From Limnephilus marmoratus (taxonomy: Eukaryota > Arthropoda > Insecta > Trichoptera > Limnephilidae): a stretch of DNA of 64,000 nt. The stretch lies in NCBI GenBank assembly GCA_917880885.1, contig OU862919.1, positions 50,133,058 through 50,197,057 on the forward strand, in the 5' to 3' direction. The translations under genes and the position numbers were made by a program. The notes under the pieces are model-generated. The model did no database searches and was not told the origin of the DNA. It was given only the letters and a program-made list of their open reading frames with translations. Position 1 is the first letter of the stretch, and each line of letters opens with the position of its first letter. Shown here one piece after another: positions 1-12,000 of the stretch.

Positions 1-207
1 TGTTGAGTTATAATTTTAAAAAGGTGGTACTGAGAATAATTAATCTTTCTCATTGGAACAGCCTTTTTATATATATATATAGGTATATACATATAGATTT
101 AGAGATAATTTAAGAAGAAATAACCAGACACAATCGGAAATAGTCATTTTTAAATTAAGTTCTAGACGTATCTTTTTTTCATGATTTAGAAAGATTATTT
201 TATCTTT

Positions 208-822
208 TTTTTACATTAACTCCACACAGGAGGCCCTGAGGAAAATAACTTCTCTCAACTTCTTCTTCTGTCATCTTTGAAGATGCTGTGTGCTTTTTGA
301 GGAAAGGAAGGAGTGAACACGGGTCTTGAAGAGACCCATGTTGTAGGAGGGAGGAAACACAGAGGCCGGCAAATCGTTCCACAGCCGAGCCGTTGAACTC
401 AAGAACGAGTCATAGAAATGACCCGTTCTCATACGACTAATGTCAACCGTGTACAAATGTTGGGCGCGTGTTTGGCGTGTTTTCCGACTATGCACCGGTG
501 CCGAGGGGATCAATGACGCTAGTTCCTCGGAGCATCTTCCATTGTAATACCGGAAGAACAAGGACAGCATTCCCACCTGACGCCTGTGCTCTAAAGATTG
601 CAGTCCGTCTGTTAAGATGGGAGAATCTATCAAACGGACCGTCCGTTTCTGCACAGAGTCAAGGGTTTTTTTAAGGTATTTTGGTGCTCCAGACCAGAGG
701 TGGCTGTCAAATTCAACCGTGGGGCGCACTTGCGATTTGTACAAGGTTAGCAGTTGTGTACTATTAAAGTATCTACGGGCCCTGTAAAGTACGCCCGGTT
801 TCTGAGAGGCTAACTTAACTAT
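208..822 (-). pseudogene. LINE (non-LTR retrotransposon) 3' end with reverse transcriptase C-terminus
   Basis: The reading frame at 271-744 encodes 157 residues resembling the thumb and C-terminal part of a CR1/Jockey-type LINE reverse transcriptase. Visible signatures are KSQVRPTVEFDSHLWSGAP, VQKRTVRLI, HRRQVGMLSLFFRYY and the terminal ARLWNDLPASVFPP. The same frame continues upstream to about 822 (ARRYFNSTQLLTLYK) before similarity is lost, so the copy is 5'-truncated. The stop is at 271-273. A 3' UTR of about 55 bp follows and ends in an A-rich tail, seen as the T run near 205-213 on the plus strand. The last codons and this UTR are nearly the same as the 3' end of the SINE family in this window. 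Only the tail is present, so this copy is dead. The clade is inferred from memory of the family. Confidence 0.85.
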
Positions 823-1044
823 AAGATAAGTTTAATTTTTTTTTTAATTACAATATTAGTTTATTTTTGTTACAATAAGGTTATAACGTTGGTCTTTAGC
901 AGTTTTTTTTTAAATTCCAAACAAAATATTGCATTATACTACACACATTTCAAATTGTAATAATCTATCCACAGTAAAATAAATCTATAAAAATATTTTA
1001 GAGAGCTATTTTTCAGAATTTTAATTTTAGTTAAAAAATAAAAA

Positions 1045-1250
1045 TAAAGTGTAATTCACACGCGATAGAAGTGCTTTCTTTTGCCTATTTATTTTAGAGT
1101 GGTTTGAAGATTTGATATTGATTTACAAAAACAAAAAAGTTTTTTTTTTGGATTTCGTAGGATCGAACCTCCGTCCGCTGAATTTCTCTGGCCGCTGAGA
1201 TTTGCGACGCACTATACCGCTGCGCTATGGGACGCGCTCAGTGAGGCGCG
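1045..1250 (-). repeat. tRNA-derived SINE, family 2, copy 1
   Basis: On the minus strand a tRNA-like head shows an A box (TAGCGCAGCGGTATAGTG) and a B box (GGTTCGATCC). The body then ends with TTCTATCGCGTGTGAATT. The same body and 3' end recur in the opposite orientation at 35424-35770, which defines a repeat family. It is not a functional tRNA because no closed acceptor stem can be drawn. Confidence 0.6.
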
Positions 1251-2932
1251 AATTTACGCATTATATTCCGACGAACCGTAAAAAGTGAAGTTCTGTAATT
1301 ATATCAGTATAGGCAGTTGCTTCATAAAACTGAAATAATCACAGAACTTGAATAAAACTTACACAGAGCTTGAAAATTATCTTCTAGCTTAAATTGGCTT
1401 CAGTTATTTTCCTAGTATATAAATCTTATAAATCCTTTTCACTATTCACCCATCCCGTCTTCCTTAGTTCCTTACATAAGCCCGTACACATATTTTAGGC
1501 AAAAGAAAATATCGTGTTTAAAGAGTCATCGTGTTGAACCTGTGATGAATGCCAACCTCCAACCTACGAGAAGCCTACAAGAATTTTTTTTATGGTTTAA
1601 ATATTATATAGAGAAAATGGTACATTCGGCGACATCTGTCCGAGCAGTTGGGAACTATCACAGAAATCTGCATAGAGACTGGAGCGAGGGAACCCCCATA
1701 TCATAGCTGTCTCGAGGACAAAGGAAGTTTGGATTCTGCCAATGAGGGAGTGGATAAGGCGATTAAAAATAATTTGAACCAATCAGAGAAATTATAGGCG
1801 TGTATCGTTTTAGTGGGCTTTGATCAGATTGAGCGGCCTTGAATTCTTTCCCACAGGAACGAAAGTTCAACGAACGGAATTGTAAACAGAACTAAAGACA
1901 AAGAGCTGGAGGATTATTGACTCCGGGTCGTGTTTACATAAGACGCGATCGGGAACTGGAGATTTTGGGTGCCTAAAGTTTAAACGGAAACACAAAAAAA
2001 TCTTAGACGGGAATGTTGAAAATAAGTAAATGAAAAATCATCAATAAGGGCACGGAAAACGTAACATGAATGGTCCCAGGGGTCGATTTAATTAAAACCG
2101 ATCTGGAATGATCACAAAAAACGGGTAGAATCTCGGAAATTTTCACAAACTGAATATAATAACCTGAAAAAGTGGGAAAATCTATTGATATGGAAATGGA
2201 ATGGTGAAACGAAGTTATTAGAGCCAAATATCTCAAAAGAAAACTGATTGGAACTACTTAAATTGACTTTAATAGGTACCGATATAAGGATTACTCTGAT
2301 CTGACAACACTATTCACGATAAACAGGATATTGAAAATATTGCATATCAAAGGCCACGGTACATTTTGGTCACTCTACAATTAAATCAAATCACAGGAAA
2401 AGATGCTTAACGTAGCCTGACACTGGGAAATGCGTGAGAACCGTCGAAGGAATCGCTAACCGTTTGACTAGAGAAAAAAAGGTTGGCTATCACTTTGTTG
2501 ATATGACTTTATCCAAATAAAATTATAGAACATGATTTCAAGCAATTAAGGGTATCATTAACACGAAACGACCTAAACAAAATTATACAAGTTAAATACG
2601 AATATTTACTCTAAAATAAAAACATTACTTTTTATGGTGTAGGCATTAAAAATGATTTACGGGCAAGTACATGAAATTTTTGTTATAGATACATGTCAAT
2701 GAGAAAATTTATGTGATTTTCTACGGGAGGGAGATAGTAGACAAATTTGGTTCTAAGACATGAGATAGGAGATTAACAGAGATTTGACAAAAGGTCATAT
2801 ACGGAGGAACCGAATTTGGGCCTTTTCCTATGAAAGTCTGGGCGATCAGGAGTCATTTTTCTACGAAAGGAGAGCTCTAAAAAGTCTTTAAAACACCATG
2901 GTTTGATAAAGAAGGGAGAGTTCTTTGGGAGA

Positions 2933-3277
2933 TTTTTTTTTTTTTTTTTTTTACATGATCTCCACACAGGAGGCCCTGAGGAAAATAATTTCCCTCAGGG
3001 CCTATGTCATCTTTGGGGATGCTGTGTGGAGGGTTTTTTTAAGGAAGGGAAGGAGAGGAGAGTTCTGGGAAGGAAAAGGGTTTAAGGGGTGGGTAGGAAT
3101 CTAGGGTTCAGTATGTCCTGGTCATCCGCCTCCAAGACCTAGACAAACCTCACCCCCATGAACCCGGGCACCCCTGCTAAATCACCAAACGTAGCGAACC
3201 ACTTGGGGTGACCTATGGCAGAGGTGTTGGTTATCCAATAAAGGTTCCCGGGGCGGCGGTACCCATTCCCGCCTCCC
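2933..3277 (-). mobile_element. SINE with LINE-like tail, copy inside the 5' LTR
   Basis: Minus-strand order: a 5' end near GGGAGGCGGG, a body, then the hairpin tail and a 20-base A tail (T run at 2933-2952). The same copy is present at the same place in the 3' LTR (10443-10787). It was therefore inside the LTR before this element last moved. Confidence 0.8.
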
Positions 3278-4355
3278 AAATTGAATTGAATCGGAGGAGA
3301 GTTCAGATGAAATAACGGAAGTGCGGAGATTAAGAAAATGTGAAAGTGCGCGAAGAAGTCTCTTCTAGTAAGGTTGAAAAATGTCTACAAGTGTTTGCAA
3401 AAATAGTAAATTCAGTGTTTTATTCTCCTCTTAAGTTTGAGAAATAAAAGTCCGATAAAGTGCTTTAAAATAACACTTCGTGAAAGTTCGGGTGTTTTAT
3501 AATGAAAGTGTTTAAAGTCAGTAAATAAGGATTAAATAATATTAGGGGTTCTCTTTTACAACTTATATTTAGTGGTTTTATAACATTTAACAAAAAATCC
3601 AGTGTCTTAAAATAAATACAATTATCGGATAAAAGAAAACACATCGCGCGATTTTTTAAAACTAACTAAGGGTGATATAATAATTAAAACTACAATTTTA
3701 CTATAAAATACTAATCATCGGTGAAATAAATAATAATGACGAATTGTTCGAGTCATGGTTTTACGACAGTTCCTCTATAATAAGATGCATTAAATTTTCA
3801 TTGAATTAAATAACGAAATTGTAATAAACAGTAGTGATAATAATTCGGACACTTGGAAAAAGTGCGTATCTACGGTTATTAATTCTAAAGTGATATTAAA
3901 ATATTGAGAATACATAATAATTTACCTAATTCCGGATTTTTAAGATTAAAACATCTGAATTGCAATTTGATAGATCATTTTTCGAATCGAATGAAATAAA
4001 GAACAATAGTTAATACGAGATTGAAAACTAAGTGAAATACCGATGTGAATCTTATAATAGACAGATATTTGAAAGGTTTAGGGTAGGGTTAATCCTCAAA
4101 GGGTCGGTAGGAACCCATTTAGCTAGGAAAAGGAAAAGGAAAGCCTCGATCACAATGTCGAAGTTATAAGATCCCGACTGGAAAAGATTGTAATCGATCG
4201 AGGCCGGTAAGATCAAAACAATTATTAATTATTTTCAGAGACAAAGAAGAAAGAGACGGGCGTGCATCACCAATAAATCAATCGGAGCTTTGGAGTTTTG
4301 TACTAACACACTGCAACTAATTAAAAGATTATGTTATTTTCCACGCAGGATAACA

Positions 4356-4406
4356 ATGCCACCAGCTCGAAAGCAAGCCAACCAGGAAATATCTACTCTG
4401 AGTTAG
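4356..4406 (+). pseudogene. Possible truncated gag start inside the LTR
   Basis: A 16-codon frame, MPPARKQANQEISTLS, has a good start context (ACAATGCC). It lies directly behind a splice-acceptor-like sequence (TTATTTTCCACGCAG at 4335-4349). Basic, proline-led starts of this kind are common in gypsy gag proteins, but the frame is too short to identify. The same frame is in the other LTR at 11866-11916. This may be a relic of a former autonomous element. Confidence is low. Confidence 0.25.
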
Positions 4407-4562
4407 GCTACATATGTAGGTATTTACTTCAGTTAGGTAAATACGCTAATTTATTATAACTCATATAAAACGAATCGAGGCGCATAGGACGTAATAAATG
4501 ACTATGGTGGAAGCTCTTTATTCTATATTTCGTGTGCGGGAGTATACAAGCGTCTCAAAATT

Positions 4563-4902
4563 AGGTCAAACAAACAAATACCTACTTATAAATTAGGTCA
4601 TACAAGTACTTGTTTTAGTTAGGTAGGTCTATTGTATATTTAGGCGTCATACGATATCAGTTTGACTCGTAACCGAAATACCTATATTTCTCAAAAACAA
4701 GTCAAGCAAGGAATACCTTAGTTGAAACTAGGTCACCCAGGTAGCTCTTAGGTTAGCAAAGTACCTACTTAAATGATTAATGTTTGGGCAAAACTAGGTC
4801 AAATAAATAGAAAAGAATTAGTTAAACGATGAATTGTGCTTCAAAAGGACAATGACCGTAGAAATAAACAATCTCCAAAGTAGGTCAGTATACCGAAGGT
4901 CA
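4563..4902 (+). promoter_or_regulatory. Cluster of AGGTCA nuclear-receptor half-sites in the LTR
   Basis: AGGTCA occurs six times, all in the same orientation: 4563, 4595, 4730, 4796, 4882 and 4897. The copies are mirrored 7510 bp downstream in the 3' LTR. AGGTCA is the core half-site for nuclear receptors such as EcR/USP and FTZ-F1. About 0.2 copies would be expected by chance in 340 bp. The flanks (AATTAGGTCA, AACTAGGTCA) suggest some arose from an old tandem repeat, so function is unproven. Confidence 0.35.
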
Positions 4903-7250
4903 ACTATGTGAAGTGTAAACAAATAAACCATAACAAATGACGTACCTATTTAATATCGTTCATTGGAGGTAATCATTTATTGGCTCAATGTAATTAGGTA
5001 TTTATTACACGATGTGAATAGAAATATGCCTCTCAAACAACTTAGGGTATAATAATAATAAAAATAATAATTTATCCCAGAATATATGCAGGGAAAGTGC
5101 GATACAATACGTTCCATATTTTAAAATTACAAATAAAGATAATAATAAGGTGAGGGAATAATAATTAACAACAATATAAAATTAAATAAAACAAATAAGC
5201 ATGAGAAATGAAATACGTAACACTAAAATCAATGGAAATAGCAAATTGATAGGTATAACAAATACCTACCGATTCCATACACCGGCGTGATTAGGGTATG
5301 TTATATGACCTTCGATAGTGTATCTAAAATTTCGATTTGAGTTCAATGTCCTCCATAGAACAGTCACCTAAATTCCACTAATGAATAAACAAAACAAAAC
5401 TTAACGTCAGGGACAAGTTTATCAATTATAGCTTGCGATGAAATCTGCGGTCAAAAATGTGAAGACGACATTTACGCTAAATTCACTCAATTCTAAACGA
5501 CTTATCTGTACTAGAGCGATCGCCAATAGGTAGCATTGATTCCGCGCGCAAAATTTCGCAAAGTAAAGTACTGCGACTAGCTTCAAACTCAAAGAGAGCT
5601 CATCACAATTATTCACGAGATCGTTGATCTAATGACAACTTTGAAAGATACAACATGATTTATCTGATTTTTTTTTAATTTTCTTATATGGAGTAGGTAT
5701 CCAAGAATCCATAAATACCCATTATCCTAAATACCTAACACACGAGGAGCTAGTGACCTCATTTAAACAACACTGGTGTTCAAATACTCATACAGTCCTG
5801 AATCCTAACTTGTCCTCGAACGTAACTTTCAAGGCTACGGTATGTGTTTATGAGCCATCCGGAAATGTAAGTGTCAACCTTTCCCGAACGGAGAGAGCTT
5901 TGATCTTGTGGCGGTATTGTCGAGGTGGGGCATACGGGGAAGAGGAAGGACGTGTGCGGACAATACGCAGACGCGGCATTAAAGCTACAGGTTATTCGCA
6001 TACCGGAAGTTCTTGTCAAACCTGAAAGCAAACATAAGGCTCACGAGGTGCGTTTTATGTCAGCTAGTCAGAGGTGGAGTGTAACGCTGGGTCGGTCACG
6101 TGGGAGGAAGGATCTGCCCGTCATAAGCTTACGCCACATTCAACGGATAGAGGCATGATAAGGGAAGACATGAAATACCCCTTCTAGACTCAGTAGAGTT
6201 AAATTCAATCCGGCGGAGATGGAAGTCGGAGTGAGGCAGAAAAACGGCATGAAGACTTGGTATTCCCCCATCTGGCGTGAAGAGCCCCTTTCGTAACAAG
6301 AGACGCTCGTCGAAGAGAGTAAAACTCGGACTTAAGGATAAGCTTAGCAAACGTATTTGGGAGAATCCGGTTTGAAATTGTTGTTCATCGGTTTTCACTT
6401 GGTTAGCGGAGGAGCCGACTTTTCAGCAACCATATTATCCCCCTCCCCATATCCCTCCATTCCTGCTCTTTCAACAATTTTGCGAATACTAACCAATAAC
6501 ACTAACTATGACTACAAACACATTATGTTAGGAGAAGTTGCAGACAAGGACTTCAATTGAGAAAACTGGACCTTCGAGTACGATCATCCTACACCGGTAA
6601 GGTAAGGTCTGCTTTCTTGAAATGTTTAATTTATTAACTGTTGTTTATGTTATCGATGTATCAGCGGTGATAGGAAGAATTAAATAAACACACTAAATTC
6701 CTACGGAAATCAAATAGACACCAAGTTTAAGGCGGGGTTAGTTTATCAAGCTCGGTAAAAGATACTCAAATAATAATAATTAATAAATCGGAAGATTCTC
6801 ACCCTTTCTCTAAAAGAATCTATGGGTTACCACACGTAATACATTATCTTCTCTACATATGTGTGCATACTAAGTATGCAAACAGATGTAAAATCTAAAA
6901 TAAAAAATCACACAACGCAGATTATAGAAATAATGTGAACTAAAATCTTAAATCTTGATTACTGTGAGAAAATCGCAGGGATTTAAGAAGATAGGGTAGG
7001 TTTAGCTAGATTATAAGGTATAGGGGTTTAGAAATCACGAGCCTGAGGTAGAAATAAACCGAAAGGAGGGTTGAGTCAGGCCATTATACCTAGTGGTGTG
7101 ATCAGTAGGACATAAGGGTAGAATTATGAGCGTGGCTACGAGACAGGAGCTACGAGATTTAAACTACGAGGTAGAAGCTTAGAAAAGTAAATCAGCTAGG
7201 TAGGGTTCATCACAATTGGTGTCAAAAGCCAAGAGTGGCGGACCATTACA

Positions 7251-9050
7251 ACTGTTGCCGCGGACCAGGAGAGTAAAGGTTACAAGTTGAGAGAATTCTG
7301 AGATATTATAAAAATAAAATAGAATGAACAAATAAATGAAATTATAATTAATTGGAAAAAAAAAAGTGAATATTTTAAACGAAAAGTGAAAAACGTGCCA
7401 TTAAAACAACTTCAGATTACATAAAACAAGTGGAAAAAAAATCGCATCATTAAATTATACAGTAGAAATATAACAATAAATCAAAAAAATAATTTAAACG
7501 AAAAGTGAAAAACGTGCCATTAAAACATCTTCATTAAACGTGAAACAAGTGGAAAAAAAAAACGTACCATTAAATAAAACAGTCGAAAAAAAAATAATAA
7601 CTCAAAAACCAAATATTTTAAAACGAAAAGTGAAAAACGTGCCTTATACCAGATAAAAATCATAAATCTCATAACACCTAGGAATGTTGACCCAGATTTA
7701 GAAGGGTGGTGCGTATTGATAAACAAAAAAAAAGCCGTTATATAAATAAAAGCGCATTCCTTCGGTGATCAATAATATTATCATTCAAATTAGTTCATTG
7801 ACTGAAGCCCGAAAGTAAACAACGATTAAATAACACCGTCGCGGGGAAATGTTTGTGTTGCCACAAACATAAGTGGTCTTACTGATAAATATGTTTGTAA
7901 CAGAATAGATAAATCTTTGTTATGTTCGCATTGGAACATCTCGAGATATTACTGTGAAAAAAGATATACTTACGATAGTTAAACAAATAACGTTGGTTAT
8001 GTTCGAGTTTATTATTGTTTCTTTCGAGTTGAAGGATTTTTAAATAAATACTTCTTTTGACACGGTGACATAAAAATAAATAAAATCAACATAACATACA
8101 CAGCAAAGGACGGATAAAAATAAAATAAAATATTTACAGTGTGATTTTCAAATCGTTGCGTTCAAACGTGTAACAGGGATGGATTGGACCTTTAGATACA
8201 TCATTACATAGATGTCGGCTGAATGAATTAGAAATCTAGCCTTACCAGGGGTTGGCATATTTCTCGGGTGACCGAGTTATTTCCGATTTGCAATATAGAG
8301 CAAATAAGTGGAGCCGTTTAAAACGCATCCGAATTTAGGAGGGGGTAACTTGTTTAAAACGGGGTTTAGGTACATTATACATTTGTGTATTCGTGCATAA
8401 AAATAAATAAACAAACAAAGCCGGGTTGCATTAAAAAATTATTGCACATAGCTATGTTGCAGATTGTTTAGGGAAATATTGTATAAATAATGACTCCCTG
8501 AATTATAATAACGATGATTGAAGGTGATTCAATTCCTAATAAGCGGCCCGTGAGCTTATAAATACCTCAATTCATTGGAAAAAATTAAATGAGATCGGTG
8601 AAGTAAAATCTTAGGGGGGGGAGGTTACGGAAAGGAAAACTTAGGGGAGGGTTACAGAAGTAGAATCTTAGGGGGGGAGGGTTACAGAAGCAGAATCTTA
8701 GGGAGGGGGGAGGTTACGGAAGTAGAGTCTTAGGGGGGAGTTTGTGGAAGTAAGAATCTTAGGGGGGTGGGACAAAGAGTAGGGACAGCAACTGGCGTGA
8801 GTTAGTTAACTTAAATAGGTCATTGAGTAGACAAGAGTAAATTGAAAAATGGTTTCAGCACAGAGGAAGACCGAACAGGATTCTACGATATAAAATAGTG
8901 AAAGGCAGGGGCGCGCAACAAGTTTGAAGAAAAGAAAAAAAAGGGAAGATTTTAGGAAGATTGTACAAAATTAGATCTATGTTTAGTTCTAATTCCATCA
9001 ATTAACACTAGGAGGCGTGTTTACCGCTGGAATTATAACTATAGGGGGGC
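7251..9050 (+). other. Internal region of the giant-LTR element, noncoding
   Basis: No frame longer than 68 codons and nothing resembling retroelement proteins. It contains three imperfect repeats of a roughly 120-bp unit with the core CGAAAAGTGAAAAACGTGCC (near 7379, 7499 and 7624). It also has a G-rich minisatellite at 8604-8770 and a polypurine-tract-like stretch ATAGGGGGG (9041-9049) that abuts the 3' LTR. Confidence 0.75.
8604..8770 (+). repeat. G-rich minisatellite in the internal region
   Basis: Five imperfect units of about 35-40 bp, each built on TCTTAGGGGGG followed by AGGTTAC(G/A)GAAGTA. Every unit has a run of four to eight G. The runs resemble polypurine tracts and could also form quadruplexes. 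Confidence 0.7.
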
Positions 9051-12000
9051 TGTGATGAATGCCAACCTCCAACCTACGAGAAGCCTACAAGAATTTTTTT
9101 TTATGGTTTAAATATTATATAGAGAAAATGGTACATTCGGCGACATCTGTTCGAGCAGTTGGGAACTATCACAGAAATCTGCATAGAGACTGGAGCGAGG
9201 GAACCCCCATATCATAGCTGTCTCGAGGACAAAGGAAGTTTGGATTCTGTCAATGAGGGAGTGGATAAGGCGATTAAAAATAATTTGAACCAATCAGAGA
9301 AATTATAGGCGTGTATCGTTTTAGTGGGCTTTGATCAGATTGAGCGGCCTTGAATTCTTTCCCACAGGAACGAAAGTTCAACGAACGGAATTGTAAACAG
9401 AACTAAAGACAAAGAGCTGGAGGATTATTGACTCCGGGTCGTGTTTACATAAGACGCGATCGGGAACTGGAGATTTTGGGTGCCTAAAGTTTAAACGGAA
9501 ACACAAAAAAATCTTAGACGGGAATGTTGAAAATAAGTAAATGAAAAATCATCAATAAGGGCACGGAAAACGTAACATGAATGGTCCCAGGGGTCGATTT
9601 AATTAAAACCGATCTGGAATGATCACAAAAAACGGGTAGAATCTCGGAAATTTTCACAAACTGAATATAATAACCTGAAAAAGTGGGAAAATCTATTGAT
9701 ATGGAAATGGAATGGTGAAACGAAGTTATTAGAGCCAAATATCTCAAAAGAAAACTGATTGGAACTACTTAAATTGACTTTAATAGGTACCGATATAAGG
9801 ATTACTCTGATCTGACAACACTATTCACGATAAACAGGATATTGAAAATATTGCATATCAAAGGCCACGGTACATTTTGGTCACTCTACAATTAAATCAA
9901 ATCACAGGAAAAGATGCTTAACGTAGCCTGACACTGGGAAATGCGTGAGAACCGTCGAAGGAATCGCTAACCGTTTGACTAGAGAAAAAAAAGTTGGCTA
10001 TCACTTTGTTGATATGACTTTATCCAAATAAAATTATAGAACATGATTTCAAGCAATTAAGGGTATCATTAACACGAAACGACCTAAACAAAATTATACA
10101 AGTTAAATACGAATATTTACTCTAAAATAAAAACATTACTTTTTATGGTGTAGGCATTAAAAATGATTTACGGGCAAGTACATGAAATTTTTGTTATAGA
10201 TACATGTCAATGAGAAAATTTATGTGATTTTCTACGGGAGGGAGATAGTAGACAAATTTGGTTCTAAGACATGAGATAGGAGATTAACAGAGATTTGACA
10301 AAAGGTCATATACGGAGGAACCGAATTTGGGCCTTTTCCTATGAAAGTCTGGGCGATCAGGAGTCATTTTTCTATGAAAGGAGAGCTCTAAAAAGTCTTT
10401 AAAACACCATGGTTTGATAAAGAAGGGAGAGTTCTTTGGGAGATTTTTTTTTTTTTTTTTTTACATGATCTCCACACAGGAGGCCCTGAGGAAAATAATT
10501 TCCCTCAGGGCCTATGTCATCTTTGGGGATGCTGTGTGGAGGGTTTTTTTAAGGAAGGGAAGGAGAGGAGAGTTCTGGGAAGGAAAAGGGTTTAAGGGGT
10601 GGGTAGGAATCTAGGGTTCAGTATGTCCTGGTCATCCGCCTCCAAGACCTAGACAAACCTCACCCCCATGAACCCGGGCACCCCTGCTAAATCACCAAAC
10701 GTAGCGAACCACTTGGGGTGACCTATGGCAGAGGTGTTGGTTATCCAATAAAGGTTCCCGGGGCGGCGGTACCCATTCTCGCCTCCCAAATTGAATTGAA
10801 TCGGAGGAGAGTTCAGATGAAATAACGGAAGTGCGGAGATTAAGAAAATGTGAAAGTGCGCGAAGAAGTCTCTTCTAGTAAGGTTGAAAAATGTCTACAA
10901 GTGTTTGCAAAAATAGTAAATTCAGTGTTTTATTCTCCTCTTAAGTTTGAGAAATAAAAGTCCGATAAAGTGCTTTAAAATAACACTTCGTGAAAGTTCG
11001 GGTGTTTTATAATGAAAGTGTTTAAAGTCAGTAAATAAGGATTAAATAATATTAGGGGTTCTCTTTTACAACTTATATTTAGTGGTTTTATAACATTTAA
11101 CAAAAAATCCAGTGTCTTAAAATAAATACAATTATCGGACAAAAGAAAACACATCGCGCGATTTTTTAAAACTAACTAAGGGTGATATAATAATTAAAAC
11201 TACAATTTTACTATAAAATACTAATCATCGGTGAAATAAATAATAATGACGAATTGTTCGAGTCATGGTTTTACGACAGTTCCTCTATAATAAGATGCAT
11301 TAAATTTTCATTGAATTAAATAACGAAATTGTAATAAACAGTAGTGATAATAATTCGGACACTTGGAAAAAGTGCGTATCTACGGTTATTAATTCTAAAG
11401 TGATATTAAAATATTGAGAATACATAATAATTTACCTAATTCCGGATTTTTAAGATTAAAACATCTGAATTGCAATTTGATAGATCATTTTTCGAATCGA
11501 ATGAAATAAAGAACAATAGTTAATACGAGATTGAAAACTAAGTGAAATACCGATGTGAATCTTATAATAGACAGATATTTGAAAGGTTTAGGGTAGGGTT
11601 AATCCTCAAAGGGTCGGTAGGAACCCATTTAGCTAGGAAAAGGAAAAGGAAAGCCTCGATCACAATGTCGAAGTTATAAGATCCCGACTGGAAAAGATTG
11701 TAATCGATCGAGGCCGGTAAGATCAAAACAATTATTAATTATTTTCAGAGACAAAGAAGAAAGAGACGGGCGTGCATCACCAATAAATCAATCGGAGCTT
11801 TGGAGTTTTGTACTAACACACTGCAACTAATTAAAAGATTATGTTATTTTCCACGCAGGATAACAATGCCACCAGCTCGAAAGCAAGCCAACCAGGAAAT
11901 ATCTACTCTGAGTTAGGCTACATATGTAGGTATTTACTTCAGTTAGGTAAATACGCTAATTTATTATAACTCATATAAAACGAATCGAGGCGCATAGGAC

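Larger units (their letters stand above)
1541..7250 (+). repeat. 5' long terminal repeat (5710 bp)
   Basis: Starts TGTGATGAATGCC and ends GACCATTACA. It carries a SINE copy (2933-3277), a possible leftover gag start (4356-4406), a cluster of AGGTCA half-sites (4563-4902) and three overlapping small frames (5753-6398) with no recognisable product. A second, inner candidate end, TTCATCACA at 7206-7214, is the exact inverted complement of the first nine bases. It is followed by AT and TGGTGTCAAAAG, which resembles a tRNA-Leu primer-binding site. The outer end is preferred because both copies extend to it and the target duplication abuts it. Confidence 0.85.

Noticed and set aside
5753..6560. Several overlapping frames of 67-90 codons, identical in both LTR copies (again near 13263-14070).
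   Set aside because: They overlap on both strands, resemble no protein I know, and are identical only because the LTRs are near-identical. Conservation therefore says nothing about coding.
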